Assembly (NCBI RefSeq): GCF_000455345.1
Contig: NZ_HG315690.1
Span: forward strand, 588,815 to 652,814
Length of the DNA: 64,000 nt
Reading direction: 5' to 3'
From: Halopiger goleimassiliensis
GTDB taxonomy: Archaea > Halobacteriota > Halobacteria > Halobacteriales > Natrialbaceae
Positions 42,959 through 51,414 of this stretch are shown here, in pieces. Under the pieces are notes generated by a model. The model was not told the origin of the DNA, made no database searches, and saw nothing but the letters and a program-made list of their open reading frames with translations. Made by a program: the position numbers and the translations under genes. Each line of letters opens with the position of its first letter. Position 1 is the stretch's first letter.

Positions 42959-43104
42959 CGGATCACGATCGGCGAGCGTTCCACGCGATGCTGACCGGCA
43001 TTGTCGGAGTTCTGTGTACCCCAACATCGACCGGCCGCTACACCAGGCTCACCCTCGAGAAGGAGTCACGGAGCTTCCGTCCCGCTTTCGAGTGTGACGG
43101 ACGT

Positions 43105-43746
43105 TCAGGCGGCGTCCTCGACCGCGGCGACGAGTTCGTCGACGTCGAACGGATCGTCGAGGCGTTCGCCGTCGACCACGACCGCCGGCGTTCCGCGAAC
43201 GCCGGCCTCGTCGCCGCGTTCCCAGTCGGCAGCCAGCGTCGGGTAGTAGGTCTCGGCCTCGAGCGCGCTCGTCACGGCCTCGGGGTCGGCGTCGACGGAG
43301 GCCGCGAGGTTGGCGAGGGCGTCGTCGCCCCGGTCGTCGGCGTCCATCACCGCGGCCTTGTACCGGAAGAACGCGCCGTTCGGGTCGTCGGCGTCGCCGG
43401 TCTCGTCCTGAACCGCCCGCGCGGCGTTGGCCATCTCGAGGGACTCGTCGGCAGCCCCGACGACGAAGTCGTAGTGGCGGAGTGTGATCTCGTCGCTCGC
43501 GAGCAGGTCGGCCTCGAGTTCCGGGACTACGTCGCCCTCGAACTCGCGACAGCCGGGACAGCCCAGATCCTCGTAGACGTCGACGGCGACGTCACCGTCG
43601 CCGCGACTCGGCACCGGTAGCTGGCGATCGGCCTCGACGGCCTCGAGCGGGTCGGGCATCGACGGCTCGAGCAAGCTGCTACAGCCCGCGAGTGCGACCG
43701 AGAGCGACGCCCCCGCGGTCGCCGAGAGAAACGTACGGCGGCGCAT
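43105..43746 (-). CDS. Tat-exported DsbA-like thioredoxin-fold lipoprotein
   Basis: 213 residues. Tat motif RRRTFLSAT, lipobox LAGC (Cys22). The redox motif is CPGC (63-66) in EDLGCPGCREF, and the cis-proline loop reads VRGTPAVVVDG near residue 185. A helical insertion between them is typical of DsbA/DSBA-like proteins. Predicted to act in thiol oxidation or transfer outside the membrane, possibly for cytochrome or oxidase maturation given ctaB next door (50-base gap, same strand). Confidence 0.88.
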   Translation of the reverse strand: MRRRTFLSATAGASLSVALAGCSSLLEPSMPDPLEAVEADRQLPVPSRGDGDVAVDVYEDLGCPGCREFEGDVVPELEADLLASDEITLRHYDFVVGAADESLEMANAARAVQDETGDADDPNGAFFRYKAAVMDADDRGDDALANLAASVDADPEAVTSALEAETYYPTLAADWERGDEAGVRGTPAVVVDGERLDDPFDVDELVAAVEDAA

Positions 43747-43796
43747 ACCCTACCTGTGGCTCGAGCGAGTGTAGATGCGTCGATCGGCGAACCCGA

Positions 43797-45212
43797 TCAG
43801 AAGACGAGCGCGTCGACGACGACTGCGACGAGGACGGCCCCGAGGAAGGCGTTCGAGGCGTGGAACGACCGGAACGCCGCACGCTCGGTCTGTTCGAAGT
43901 GCAAGGCGACGGCGGCCCAGAGGAACAGGCCCCCGAAGATCGCGACGGTTGCGGCGTAGAGTACGCCGAGTTCGGTGAGCCAGGCCAGCGCCACGGCCGA
44001 GACGAGCGTCGCCGCGATGTAGTAGACGATGTGTTTGCGCGTCTCGGTCTCGCCGCGGACGACGGGCATCATCGGGAAGCCGCCGCGGGCGTAGTCGTCC
44101 TTGTACGCCAGCGCGAGGTTGTAGAAGTGCGCCGGGGTCCACAGGAAGATCACGCCCGCGAGCGCGAGCGCAGGCAGGCCGATCTCGTTCGTGACTGCCG
44201 CCCAGCCGATCAATGCGGGTAACGCCCCGGCGAAGCCGCCGATGACCGTGTTCTGGACCGTGTTCGGCTTGAGCACCAGCGTGTAGACGACGCTGTAAAA
44301 GAGGATCGCGGCCAGACCGAGCGCCGCCGCGAGCGCGTTGATCGTCAGGAAGACGGCGATCGAAGCGATCGTCAGCAGGCCGCCGAACGCCAGCGCGTTC
44401 CGAACGGGCACGAGGTCGTTTGCCAGCGGGCGGTCGGCCGTCCGGGACATCCGCTGGTCCACGTCGCGCTCGAGGACGTGGTTGAACGTCCCCGACGCGC
44501 CGATCGCGAGGACGCCGCCACCGAGCGTCGCGACGATCGTGTGGAGATCGAGGTTCGAGCCCGCGGCCAGTGCCATCCCCGCGGCGGCCACGAGACAGAG
44601 CAACCACATCAGGCGTGGTTTCATCATCTCGAAATACGCGACTGCGGTGAGCCTGGCGCGAGCGAGGCGGCTCGAGGGGAGGGTTCGTTCGGCCGCGGCG
44701 GGGGGTTCCTCGATCGGCTCCGGCGCGTCGATACCGTCGTCGTCCTCGCCGGTCGCGAGTTCGAGGTCCCAGGCCAGCGCGAGGACGACGGTCCCGAAGA
44801 TGGCGACGCCGAGGGTCAGATGCAGGCCGGGCGTGATGGCGGACGGTCCCAGCACCGCCGTGGCCGCCCCGACGCCCACCTGGACGAGGTAGAGGACGCT
44901 CCCGGCGAAGATCGACCAGCGGACGCGCCGCGAGACGTCACCCAGAAGGGCACAGACGGCGGTCGTCGCGAGCAACAGGCCGACGAAGACGGCGGCGATG
45001 CGGTGGAGCCAGGCGATCAGTAGCTGTGTGTCGCTCAGCGGGTCGGCCGGCGTATGGCAGGTCGGCCAGGTCGAACACGCGGACGCGGCGTCGGTCAACG
45101 ACGTCGTCGCGCCGGCGATCAACAGCAGATAGACGCCCAGTCCCGTCGCTGCGAGCAGTCCAGCGAACCGCCGTCGCGTCTCTATCGGGCGGGGAAAGGA
45201 CTCGGATGCCAC
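43797..45212 (-). CDS. ctaB: Heme o synthase (CtaB) with N-terminal CtaA-like half
   Basis: 471 residues. Residues about 15-165 form four helices like half of the heme A synthase CtaA (LHRIAAVFVGLLLATTA, TPGLHLTLGVAIFG with histidines). Residues about 185-470 are protoheme IX farnesyltransferase with the Asp-rich prenyl motif NHVLERDVDQRMSRTADRPL and AYKDDYARGGFPMMP. Such fusions occur in haloarchaea. The CtaB part makes heme o; whether the CtaA half has activity, alone or with another protein, is unknown. Needed for heme-copper oxidase. Confidence 0.9.
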   Translation of the reverse strand: MASESFPRPIETRRRFAGLLAATGLGVYLLLIAGATTSLTDAASACSTWPTCHTPADPLSDTQLLIAWLHRIAAVFVGLLLATTAVCALLGDVSRRVRWSIFAGSVLYLVQVGVGAATAVLGPSAITPGLHLTLGVAIFGTVVLALAWDLELATGEDDDGIDAPEPIEEPPAAAERTLPSSRLARARLTAVAYFEMMKPRLMWLLCLVAAAGMALAAGSNLDLHTIVATLGGGVLAIGASGTFNHVLERDVDQRMSRTADRPLANDLVPVRNALAFGGLLTIASIAVFLTINALAAALGLAAILFYSVVYTLVLKPNTVQNTVIGGFAGALPALIGWAAVTNEIGLPALALAGVIFLWTPAHFYNLALAYKDDYARGGFPMMPVVRGETETRKHIVYYIAATLVSAVALAWLTELGVLYAATVAIFGGLFLWAAVALHFEQTERAAFRSFHASNAFLGAVLVAVVVDALVF

Positions 45213-45315
45213 GGCTACTCTCGTCTGGATGGTTCGCCTCCGGCTATTTAGCAGTCCCGCTTTGACCGCCCCCCTTTCGTCGGGCCGTCGGGCGTCTCAC
45301 AGGACCGTCGGTCGG

Positions 45316-45669
45316 TCACATCCCCATGTCTTCGGCCGCGGAGGGGACGGGTAACTCGTGAGCTCGGACGCCGAGCAGTTCGGCGGCGTGATCCAGCGCC
45401 ATGTCGAACCCGTAGTAGCGCTCGAGTTCGTCGCCGTCGGCGGTCGGCCGAACTTTCAGCATCGCGTATCCCTCCCGATTCTGCGCGATAGCGGCGGTTC
45501 TTCCGGTCTCTGACTCGCCCGTCGTCTCGAACGTCAGCAGCCGTTCGGTCTCCGTCTCGGTATACGTCGCCCGCACGCCCGCATCCTCCGCAGTCCGTTC
45601 GTCGGCCCCCTCGCCGGGGTCGGATTCCGCGTCGGCAGGATCGTCGGGGCCGGATTCGGCGTCGGTCAT
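45316..45669 (-). CDS. Hypothetical acidic protein
   Basis: 117 residues. A low-complexity acidic first third (PDDPADAESDPGEGADER) and a compact alpha/beta remainder (ETERLLTFETTGESETGRTAA, MLKVRPTADGDELERYYGFDMALDHAAELLG). No family recognised; the second part looks like a genuine conserved domain of haloarchaea. Alternative start 24 bases upstream (45693). Confidence 0.65.
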   Translation of the reverse strand: MTDAESGPDDPADAESDPGEGADERTAEDAGVRATYTETETERLLTFETTGESETGRTAAIAQNREGYAMLKVRPTADGDELERYYGFDMALDHAAELLGVRAHELPVPSAAEDMGM

Positions 45670-45762
45670 GGGAGACAGTCGCGGATCCAGCACCGGGAAG
45701 CTATCGGTTCAGCCCGGTCGGAGATCGATACCGCTTTTTCGTCGCCCCCGGGAGGAAGGGCC

Positions 45763-46662
45763 GTGCGCCGAACGGAGCCGACCCGGTCCCGACGGATCGT
45801 CGCGACCGTTCGATTCACGCGAACGGTCACTCTCCAGTGGCTGGTCGCCTCCGTCGTCGCCTTCTTCGGCTTCGCGTACTGCTTCGGGGCCGTCGCCTCG
45901 ACGATCCACGGTCGATCGCTCGAGCCGATCACGATCCCGGCGCTGTCCACGGCGGAGTTGGCAGGCTGGTCGATCGTCGCCCTCGTGGTCGTTGCGCTGA
46001 TCGTCGCCGTCCACGAACTGCTCCACGGCGTCGCGATGGCCGCCTTCGGGGGATCGCCGGAGTACGGCCTCGACGTGTCCCGGTTTCTCTTTCCCTACGC
46101 CTATGCCGCCTCCGAAGGGACGCGGTACAGCCGCGGACAGTTGCTGGTGGCGCTACTTACACCCGTCGTCGCCATTACCGTGGTCGGCCTCGCGGCGTCG
46201 GTCGTCGTCTCCTCGCCGCTTCTCCCGCTCGTGCTCGCCGTCAACGCCGCGGGGTCGACCGGGGATCTCTGGATGGCCGCCGTCGTGAGCCGGTATCCGG
46301 CCGACGTCCGGATCGGGCCGCTGGCAGACGAAGGCACGGACGGCTTCGCCATCTACGCGACCGACGACCGCGACCACTCCCGGGCGGGAGCGGACGCCGT
46401 CGTCGCGTTCTGTAGGGGTTTCCTCGGGACGCTCACGGTGCTCGTCGTAGGTGGGCTCGCCGTCGTCTTGCTCTCGCTTGCCGTCGGCTCCGGCACCGTC
46501 GTTCTCGGCAATCCGGACGGCGGCTGGTTCCTCCTCCGACACGAACGCCTGTCGACTGGCGGCGCGGCGCTCGAGGTCGGTGCGTCGTTGATCGCTCGCC
46601 TGTCGATTCTCGGCGGCGGTATCTGGCTGCTGGCTTCCCGACTGGTTCGGGCCATCGACTGA
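45763..46662 (+). CDS. DUF3267-type membrane zinc metalloprotease homologue
   Basis: 299 residues, GTG start. Five to six predicted helices. HELLH (86-90) is the zinc HExxH motif in VAVHELLHGVAMAAFGG; SRFLFPYAYAA follows; GSTGDLWMAAVV supplies the likely third ligand Asp in a SxGD motif. This is the DUF3267 pattern. Target unknown. The last codon overlaps a possible ATG for the next gene; the PadR gene follows closely, suggesting co-transcription. Confidence 0.82.
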   Translation: MRRTEPTRSRRIVATVRFTRTVTLQWLVASVVAFFGFAYCFGAVASTIHGRSLEPITIPALSTAELAGWSIVALVVVALIVAVHELLHGVAMAAFGGSPEYGLDVSRFLFPYAYAASEGTRYSRGQLLVALLTPVVAITVVGLAASVVVSSPLLPLVLAVNAAGSTGDLWMAAVVSRYPADVRIGPLADEGTDGFAIYATDDRDHSRAGADAVVAFCRGFLGTLTVLVVGGLAVVLLSLAVGSGTVVLGNPDGGWFLLRHERLSTGGAALEVGASLIARLSILGGGIWLLASRLVRAID

Positions 46663-46745
46663 TGGACCGCCGCGGCGAGTCGCGTCGCTGCCGAACGCTC
46701 GAGCGGAATCGAAACCCTCGAACGCTCGCACTCGATGAACCGACC

Positions 46746-47030
46746 ATGGGCAAGTGGCTCCAGAGCGGCCGCCGTCGGGACGTCTGTTACCTGCTCGCGG
46801 CCGCGGAGGACGGCGAACTGCGCGGGCAACAGCTCAAATCGCGCCTCGAGTCCCACTACGACGATCGGCTCGAGCCGAAGGCGTTCTACGGCTCGCTGTC
46901 GGCGCTCGTCGACGCCGGCTTCGTCGAGAAGCGGACCGACGGGATCCACGACGTGTACGCGTTGACCGACGCCGGGCGACGCCGAGTCCGGGAACACTAC
47001 CAGTGGGTCCGGGAGTGTCTGGAGGAATAA
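46746..47030 (+). CDS. PadR-like winged-helix transcriptional regulator
   Basis: 94 residues. Winged helix with RDVCYLLAAAEDGELRGQQLKSRLE, the recognition helix KAFYGSLSALVDAGFVEKR and the wing DGIHDVYALTDAGRRRV. ATG 46746 (MGKWLQSG) matches the usual haloarchaeal start; ATG 46662 would overlap the upstream stop and add 28 arginine-rich residues. DNA target unknown. Confidence 0.85.
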   Translation: MGKWLQSGRRRDVCYLLAAAEDGELRGQQLKSRLESHYDDRLEPKAFYGSLSALVDAGFVEKRTDGIHDVYALTDAGRRRVREHYQWVRECLEE

Positions 47031-47271
47031 CACCGACGAGCGCGCGTAGGAAGCCCCAGCGGGTTCGATCGCGTTGTGCGTACGATCCGCTCGTCGCACC
47101 GCCGTGAACCGACGGCGACACGAACCGACGGATCCACCACTACTGGCTCGATAGCTGTCGATCCCGACACTAATCACCGGCAGAACATAGCCACTGGTGA
47201 CATTCTTCCAGTATTTTTCCCGATTTAGTTATCTATTTCTGCAAAATACCGAATCTAGCGGACGAATGCAA

Positions 47272-47281
47272 ACACTTATCC
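47272..47281 (+). promoter_or_regulatory. TATA-like box for the cold-shock gene
   Basis: CACTTATCCG about 30 bases before ATG 47308, within an AT-rich upstream region. Confidence 0.4.
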
Positions 47282-47307
47282 GTGTCTCTTCCCACTGTTC
47301 AGTTGCA

Positions 47308-47502
47308 ATGGCAAACGGTAAGGTTGATTTCTTCAACGACACAGGCGGTTACGGTTTCATCGACACTGAGGACGCGGACGAGGACGTTTTCTTCCACATG
47401 GAAGACGTCGGCGGTGAGGACCTGACGGAAGGCACCGAAATCGAGTTCGACATCGAGCAGGCCCCCAAAGGTCCGCGCGCGTCGAACGTCGTTCGACTTT
47501 AA
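47308..47502 (+). CDS. cspA: Cold-shock-domain protein (CspA family)
   Basis: 64 residues, a single OB-fold. RNP1 is GGYGFID, RNP2 is DVFFHME. Full domain length. Binds single-stranded RNA/DNA and acts as an RNA chaperone in bacteria; haloarchaea carry several. Very acidic, as expected. Own AT-rich promoter. Confidence 0.92.
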   Translation: MANGKVDFFNDTGGYGFIDTEDADEDVFFHMEDVGGEDLTEGTEIEFDIEQAPKGPRASNVVRL

Positions 47503-47742
47503 CTACGGATATCTACCGTCGCCTCACGGCGACCGAATCTCCGCACGATTTCTTGCGACGCTACCTCGAGAGCGCCAGCGCTGCGTTCGAGTACTCGCTC
47601 CCCGTCTGGTGAGCGGTCGCGTTGACGACACAGGTGGCTTCGGCTCCACGCTCGGCGGCGAACACAGCCCCTGCAGCGTGGACTGTGATCGCCTGACCGG
47701 TATCCCTCGACTTCGAGGACCGCTCCACCGGCCGCGTCGCGG

Positions 47743-48600
47743 TCAGTCGTCGTACTCGTAGAAGCCCTGGCCGGTCTTTTTCCCCAGGTCGCCGGCCTCG
47801 ACCTTGCGCTTGAGGAGGTAGGCTGGCTGATAGCGGTCGCCGAGTTCCTCCGCGAGCGTCTCCGAGGCGTGCAGACAGACGTCGAGGCCGATGTGGTCTG
47901 CGAGCGTCAGCGGCCCCATCGGGACGTTCGTCCCCAGTTCCATCCCGCGGTCGATGTCCTCCTTCGATGCCACGCCCTCGTCGTAGGCGCGAATCCCCTC
48001 GTTGATCCAGGGCATCAGGATCCGGTTCGTGACGAACCCGGGCTTGTCGTCGGACTCCCAGGTCGTCTTCTCGAGGCTCTCGGCGACCTCGTGGGCCAGA
48101 TCGGTCACCTCGGGGCTCGTCTTCTCGCCGACGACGACTTCGACGCCCTCCATCACCGGCACCGGGTTCATGAAGTGCAAGCCGACGACGCGCTCCGGGT
48201 GCTCGAGATCGGACGCGATCGAGGTGATCGAAAGCGTACTCGTGTTCGTCGCGAGGACCACGTCCTCGACACAGACGGCCTCGAGATCGGCGAACACCTC
48301 CTGCTTGACCTCGAGGTTCTCGAGGACCGCCTCGACGACAAGGTCGGCGTCCCCGAGGGCATCGAGATCGGTCGTGCCCTCGATGCGCTCCCGGATCGTC
48401 CCGGGATCGGTCGGTAGTGCGTCCCGATTCGCGAGGCGCTCTAAGCTGTCGTCGATGCGATCGAAGCCGTTCTCGACGAACTCCCGTTCGACGTCGCGCA
48501 TGACCACGTCGTAGCCGTTGGTGGCCGCCACCTGTGCGATGCCGCTGCCCATCGTTCCCGCGCCGACGACGCCGATACGATCGATCGAATCGCGAACCAT
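47743..48600 (-). CDS. hbd: 3-hydroxyacyl-CoA dehydrogenase
   Basis: 285 residues. NAD-binding GVVGAGTMGSGIAQVAA near residue 9; catalytic HFMNPVPVMEGVE (His), followed by Ser/Asn of the catalytic triad region; C-terminal 3HCDH domain TNRILMPWINEG. Length fits the short stand-alone (PaaH/Hbd) type. Oxidises 3-hydroxyacyl-CoA to 3-oxoacyl-CoA in beta-oxidation or PHA-type metabolism. ATG 48600 at the homology start. Confidence 0.93.
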   Translation of the reverse strand: MVRDSIDRIGVVGAGTMGSGIAQVAATNGYDVVMRDVEREFVENGFDRIDDSLERLANRDALPTDPGTIRERIEGTTDLDALGDADLVVEAVLENLEVKQEVFADLEAVCVEDVVLATNTSTLSITSIASDLEHPERVVGLHFMNPVPVMEGVEVVVGEKTSPEVTDLAHEVAESLEKTTWESDDKPGFVTNRILMPWINEGIRAYDEGVASKEDIDRGMELGTNVPMGPLTLADHIGLDVCLHASETLAEELGDRYQPAYLLKRKVEAGDLGKKTGQGFYEYDD

Positions 48601-48717
48601 GGCGACCCATTCGCGAGAGGACGGCGTAAACGTGCGGGTCGTTTCACCGGTCGCTCCAGGCACGATAGTCACGTTAATTACATATTCCACGGAGGATAAC
48701 TTTCAAGACTGGACAGT

Positions 48718-48734
48718 GAGAGCTACCGGTAACT
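48718..48734. repeat. 17-base imperfect palindrome, copy 1
   Basis: GAGAGCTACCGGTAACT. Same sequence at 52666-52682. The core AGCTACCGGTAACT is a near-perfect dyad centred on ACCGGT. Lies directly before the GTG of the HhH protein. Confidence 0.5.
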
Positions 48735-48735
48735 G

Positions 48736-49299
48736 GTGAACCGCGTGCGCAAGAACGACATCGTGACCGAATCCGAGGACGCACGACCGCTCGAGTCCGA
48801 CGAGGAGGCCGCGCTCGAGGCCGCAGACGTCGATCCGGACGCCGTCCGCGAGAAGGAATATTCCTACCGGGCGCTGCTCGAGGCGGGGGTCGACGAGTCG
48901 GTCGCCGACGCCCTTCGCCGGCGGTTCTCGTTGCCGTGGTCGTACGAGACCGACGGCGACCTGGACCGGCGCTCGAACGAGGTTCGAGGTCTCGCCGATA
49001 GCGAACGGGAGTGGATCGCCGTCAGCGGGGACGAAGACTGGCAGTCGTTCGAGTACGAGACCGAAGACGTCGACGTGATCCCCCGCGAGAAACCCGACGA
49101 GCGTCCGTACCCGAAACCGACGCCCGTGACGGCCGTGACCGGCGTCGGCCCCGACGACGCGGAGAAGCTGGCCGAAGCCGGGATCGTCTCGGCCGAGCGG
49201 CTGGCGACGATAAACGCGTTCGAGGTCGCCAACGCGCTCGACCTGGACGTGCTCCACGTGCGAACGTGGCGACACAACGCACGCGAACTGCTCGCCTAA
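48736..49299 (+). CDS. Helix-hairpin-helix protein, function unknown
   Basis: 187 residues, GTG start (other GTGs at 48745 and 48763 are possible). The C-terminal 55 residues have a helix-hairpin-helix pattern (VTAVTGVGPDDAEKLAEAG, then VSAERLATINAFEVANALD), like DNA-binding or scaffold modules. The N-terminus is acidic and helical (EKEYSYRALLEAGVDES). Similar proteins are widespread in haloarchaea without known role. Divergent from hbd. Confidence 0.75.
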   Translation: MNRVRKNDIVTESEDARPLESDEEAALEAADVDPDAVREKEYSYRALLEAGVDESVADALRRRFSLPWSYETDGDLDRRSNEVRGLADSEREWIAVSGDEDWQSFEYETEDVDVIPREKPDERPYPKPTPVTAVTGVGPDDAEKLAEAGIVSAERLATINAFEVANALDLDVLHVRTWRHNARELLA

Positions 49300-49321
49300 T
49301 CTGCCGTAATCGGCCGCCACT

Positions 49322-49394
49322 TACTACAGAAGTACGTAATTTAGATAATTAGGACCATCAGAGATATATACCGCACTGGTGGACCATCTACCAG
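49322..49394 (+). promoter_or_regulatory. Promoter/operator of the fba-fbp operon
   Basis: TATA-like ATATATA at 49364-49370, 25-31 bases before ATG 49395. Between box and ATG lies a dyad CTGGTGGA-cca-TCTACCAG (49376-49394, seven of eight positions), right over the expected start site. Upstream is TACT-N5-AGTA (49322-49334), resembling but shorter-spaced than the TrmB motif known to switch gluconeogenic genes in Halobacterium. Hence likely a regulated, leaderless promoter. Confidence 0.45.
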
Positions 49395-50189
49395 ATGATC
49401 CCGATCGACGACTCACCGATCGTCCGCGACGGCAAGTCACTGATTCTGGCGATGGACCACGGACTCGAGCACGGGCCGGTCGACTTCGAGGAGGTGCCCG
49501 AGAAGCTGGATCCGTCGACGGTGTTCGAGACGGCGACCCACGACGCCGTCACCGCGATGGCCGTCCAGAAGGGGATCGCCGAAGGGTACTACCCCAGCTA
49601 CGAGGACGACGTCAACCTGCTGGCGAAGGTCAACGGGACCTCCAATCTGTGGATGGGCGAGTACGACTCGGCGGTCAACTGGTCGGTCGACTACGCGGCC
49701 GAGATCGGCGCGGACGCCGTCGGGTTCACACTCTACGGCGGGTCGAACCACGAAGTCGAGATGGCCGAGGAGTTCCGCGACGTCCAGGAAGCGGCCCGCG
49801 AGCACGACCTGCCGGTCGTCATGTGGTCGTACCCGCGCGGGCAGGGCCTCAAGAACGACACCAAGCCGGAGGTCATCTCCTACGCGACCCGCATCGGCCT
49901 CGAACTCGGTGCCGACATCGCGAAGGTCAAGTATCCCGGCAGCCCCGAGGCGATGGAACACGCCTGCACGGCCGCCGGCGACATGAAGGTCGTCATGAGC
50001 GGCGGTTCGAAGACGTCGGACTACGAGTTCCTCTCGACCGTCGAGGCTGCCATCAACGCCGGCGCGAAGGGACTGGCCGTCGGTCGGAACGTCTGGCAGC
50101 GCGAGAACCCCACGCGGATCCTCGACGCGCTCGAGCAGGTCATCTTCGAGGAGGAGACGGCTGACGCGGCACTCGAGGCGACCGAATAG
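49395..50189 (+). CDS. fba: Class I fructose-bisphosphate aldolase (archaeal DhnA type)
   Basis: 264 residues. Forms or cleaves fructose 1,6-bisphosphate. The Schiff-base lysine is in AKVKYPG near residue 178; LILAMDHGLEHGP at the N-terminus and VMSGGSKTSD, GAKGLAVGRNVWQ for phosphate binding are typical. Two bases before fbp, so the pair runs gluconeogenesis from triose phosphates to fructose 6-phosphate. Confidence 0.93.
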   Translation: MIPIDDSPIVRDGKSLILAMDHGLEHGPVDFEEVPEKLDPSTVFETATHDAVTAMAVQKGIAEGYYPSYEDDVNLLAKVNGTSNLWMGEYDSAVNWSVDYAAEIGADAVGFTLYGGSNHEVEMAEEFRDVQEAAREHDLPVVMWSYPRGQGLKNDTKPEVISYATRIGLELGADIAKVKYPGSPEAMEHACTAAGDMKVVMSGGSKTSDYEFLSTVEAAINAGAKGLAVGRNVWQRENPTRILDALEQVIFEEETADAALEATE

Positions 50190-50191
50190 GA

Positions 50192-51049
50192 ATGTCCGGA
50201 ACCGATCCGGTCGAGGACGTCGTCGGAACCATCGCCCGCTCGGCGATCGAGATCCGCCAGGGGCTGGTCGGCCGTCGCGGAGAGGCCGACGAGGAGAACC
50301 CCACCGGCGACAGGCAGGCCGAGGCCGACGTCTGGGCCGACGAGTTACTCGCCGAGCGGCTGACCGCCATCGACGGCGTCGCCGAGTACGCGAGCGAGGA
50401 GCGCTCCGAAATCGTCGACGGCGGTGACGAGCGGCTCCACGTCGCCGTCGATCCGCTCGATGGCTCGTCGAACCTCAAGTCGAACAACACGATGGGGACC
50501 GTGTTCGGGATCTACGACGAACCCTTGCCCGCGCCGGGCACCTCCCTGGTCGCCTCCGGCTGGATCCTCTACGGCCCCATCACGACCATGGCCTACGCCC
50601 GCGACGGCACGGTCACGAAGTACGAACTCACCGGCGGCGAACGCGCGGTCGTCGAAGAGGACGTTACCCTCCCGGAGGATCCGTTCGTCTACGGTTTCGG
50701 CGGCCGCGTCCCCGAGTGGACCGACGACTTCACCGCGTTCGCTCGCGAGATCGAATCCGACCCGAGCAACAAACTCCGTTACGGTGGGGCGATGATCGGC
50801 GACGTCAACCAGGTGTTGACCTACGGCGGCATCTTCGCCTACCCGGCGCTCGAGGGCAGCCCCCGCGGGAAACTCCGCCTGCAGTTCGAGGGGAACCCGA
50901 TCGCGTACCTCGTCGAGACCGCCGGCGGTCGCTCCTCGGACGGCGACCAGTCCATCCTCGAGGTCGAACCCGAGGACCTCCACGACAGGGTCCCCGTCCA
51001 CGTCGGGAACGCCGCGTGGATCGACCGCCTCGAGGACGCCCTGGCGTAG
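50192..51049 (+). CDS. fbp: Class 1 fructose-1,6-bisphosphatase
   Basis: 285 residues. The FBPase/inositol-phosphatase metal motif DPLDGSSN is at about 88-95, with acidic metal ligands in the YASEERSE region upstream. Ends with KLRLQFEGNPIAYLVETAGGRSS, the class 1 substrate-binding end. Co-operonic with fba. Irreversible gluconeogenic step. Confidence 0.93.
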   Translation: MSGTDPVEDVVGTIARSAIEIRQGLVGRRGEADEENPTGDRQAEADVWADELLAERLTAIDGVAEYASEERSEIVDGGDERLHVAVDPLDGSSNLKSNNTMGTVFGIYDEPLPAPGTSLVASGWILYGPITTMAYARDGTVTKYELTGGERAVVEEDVTLPEDPFVYGFGGRVPEWTDDFTAFAREIESDPSNKLRYGGAMIGDVNQVLTYGGIFAYPALEGSPRGKLRLQFEGNPIAYLVETAGGRSSDGDQSILEVEPEDLHDRVPVHVGNAAWIDRLEDALA

Positions 51050-51104
51050 TCCCTGACGGTCCGTTCTTCTCGTCGAGTGCCGGCGACTGCGACGTATTTC
51101 CCTG

Positions 51105-51410
51105 TCAACTGCGGGTCTCGTTTCGCCGCCGGCCGCTCCACGGAGCCGTGATAGCGACGTAGAGGGCGACGCCTGCCAGGAGTATCACGTAGAAGCCCCA
51201 CCGCGGCCAGGCCCGCTCGAGAAAGAGCAGGACGACGAAGAGCACCCAGGCCGCGAGGATCACGGCATCGAGGAGAATCCGACTGCCCAGTCGAACCGTC
51301 CGCCGGATCGGGCCGTCGGTGGGTCTCGATGCGTCGTCGGATCGTACCGAGTCGTCGGTGGACGACGTGGCGTCCTCGGTCGATCGATCGTCGGAAGGGA
51401 CGTCGGTCAT
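51105..51410 (-). CDS. Hypothetical two-helix membrane protein
   Basis: 101 residues. Polar acidic first 34 residues, then two hydrophobic segments (about 45-66 and 71-88) and a basic end (RRRNETRS). No motif. Stop and start positions place it just after the protease gene on the same strand (4-base gap), so they are probably co-transcribed. Confidence 0.65.
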   Translation of the reverse strand: MTDVPSDDRSTEDATSSTDDSVRSDDASRPTDGPIRRTVRLGSRILLDAVILAAWVLFVVLLFLERAWPRWGFYVILLAGVALYVAITAPWSGRRRNETRS

Positions 51411-51414
51411 CGGA

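Noticed and set aside
47561-47742. Protein-like stretch downstream of hbd that could be a gene remnant (reads ITVHAAGAVFAAERGAEAT on the minus strand)
   Set aside because: No start, no recognisable family, and the frame continues as a shadow of hbd. Too weak to call a pseudogene.
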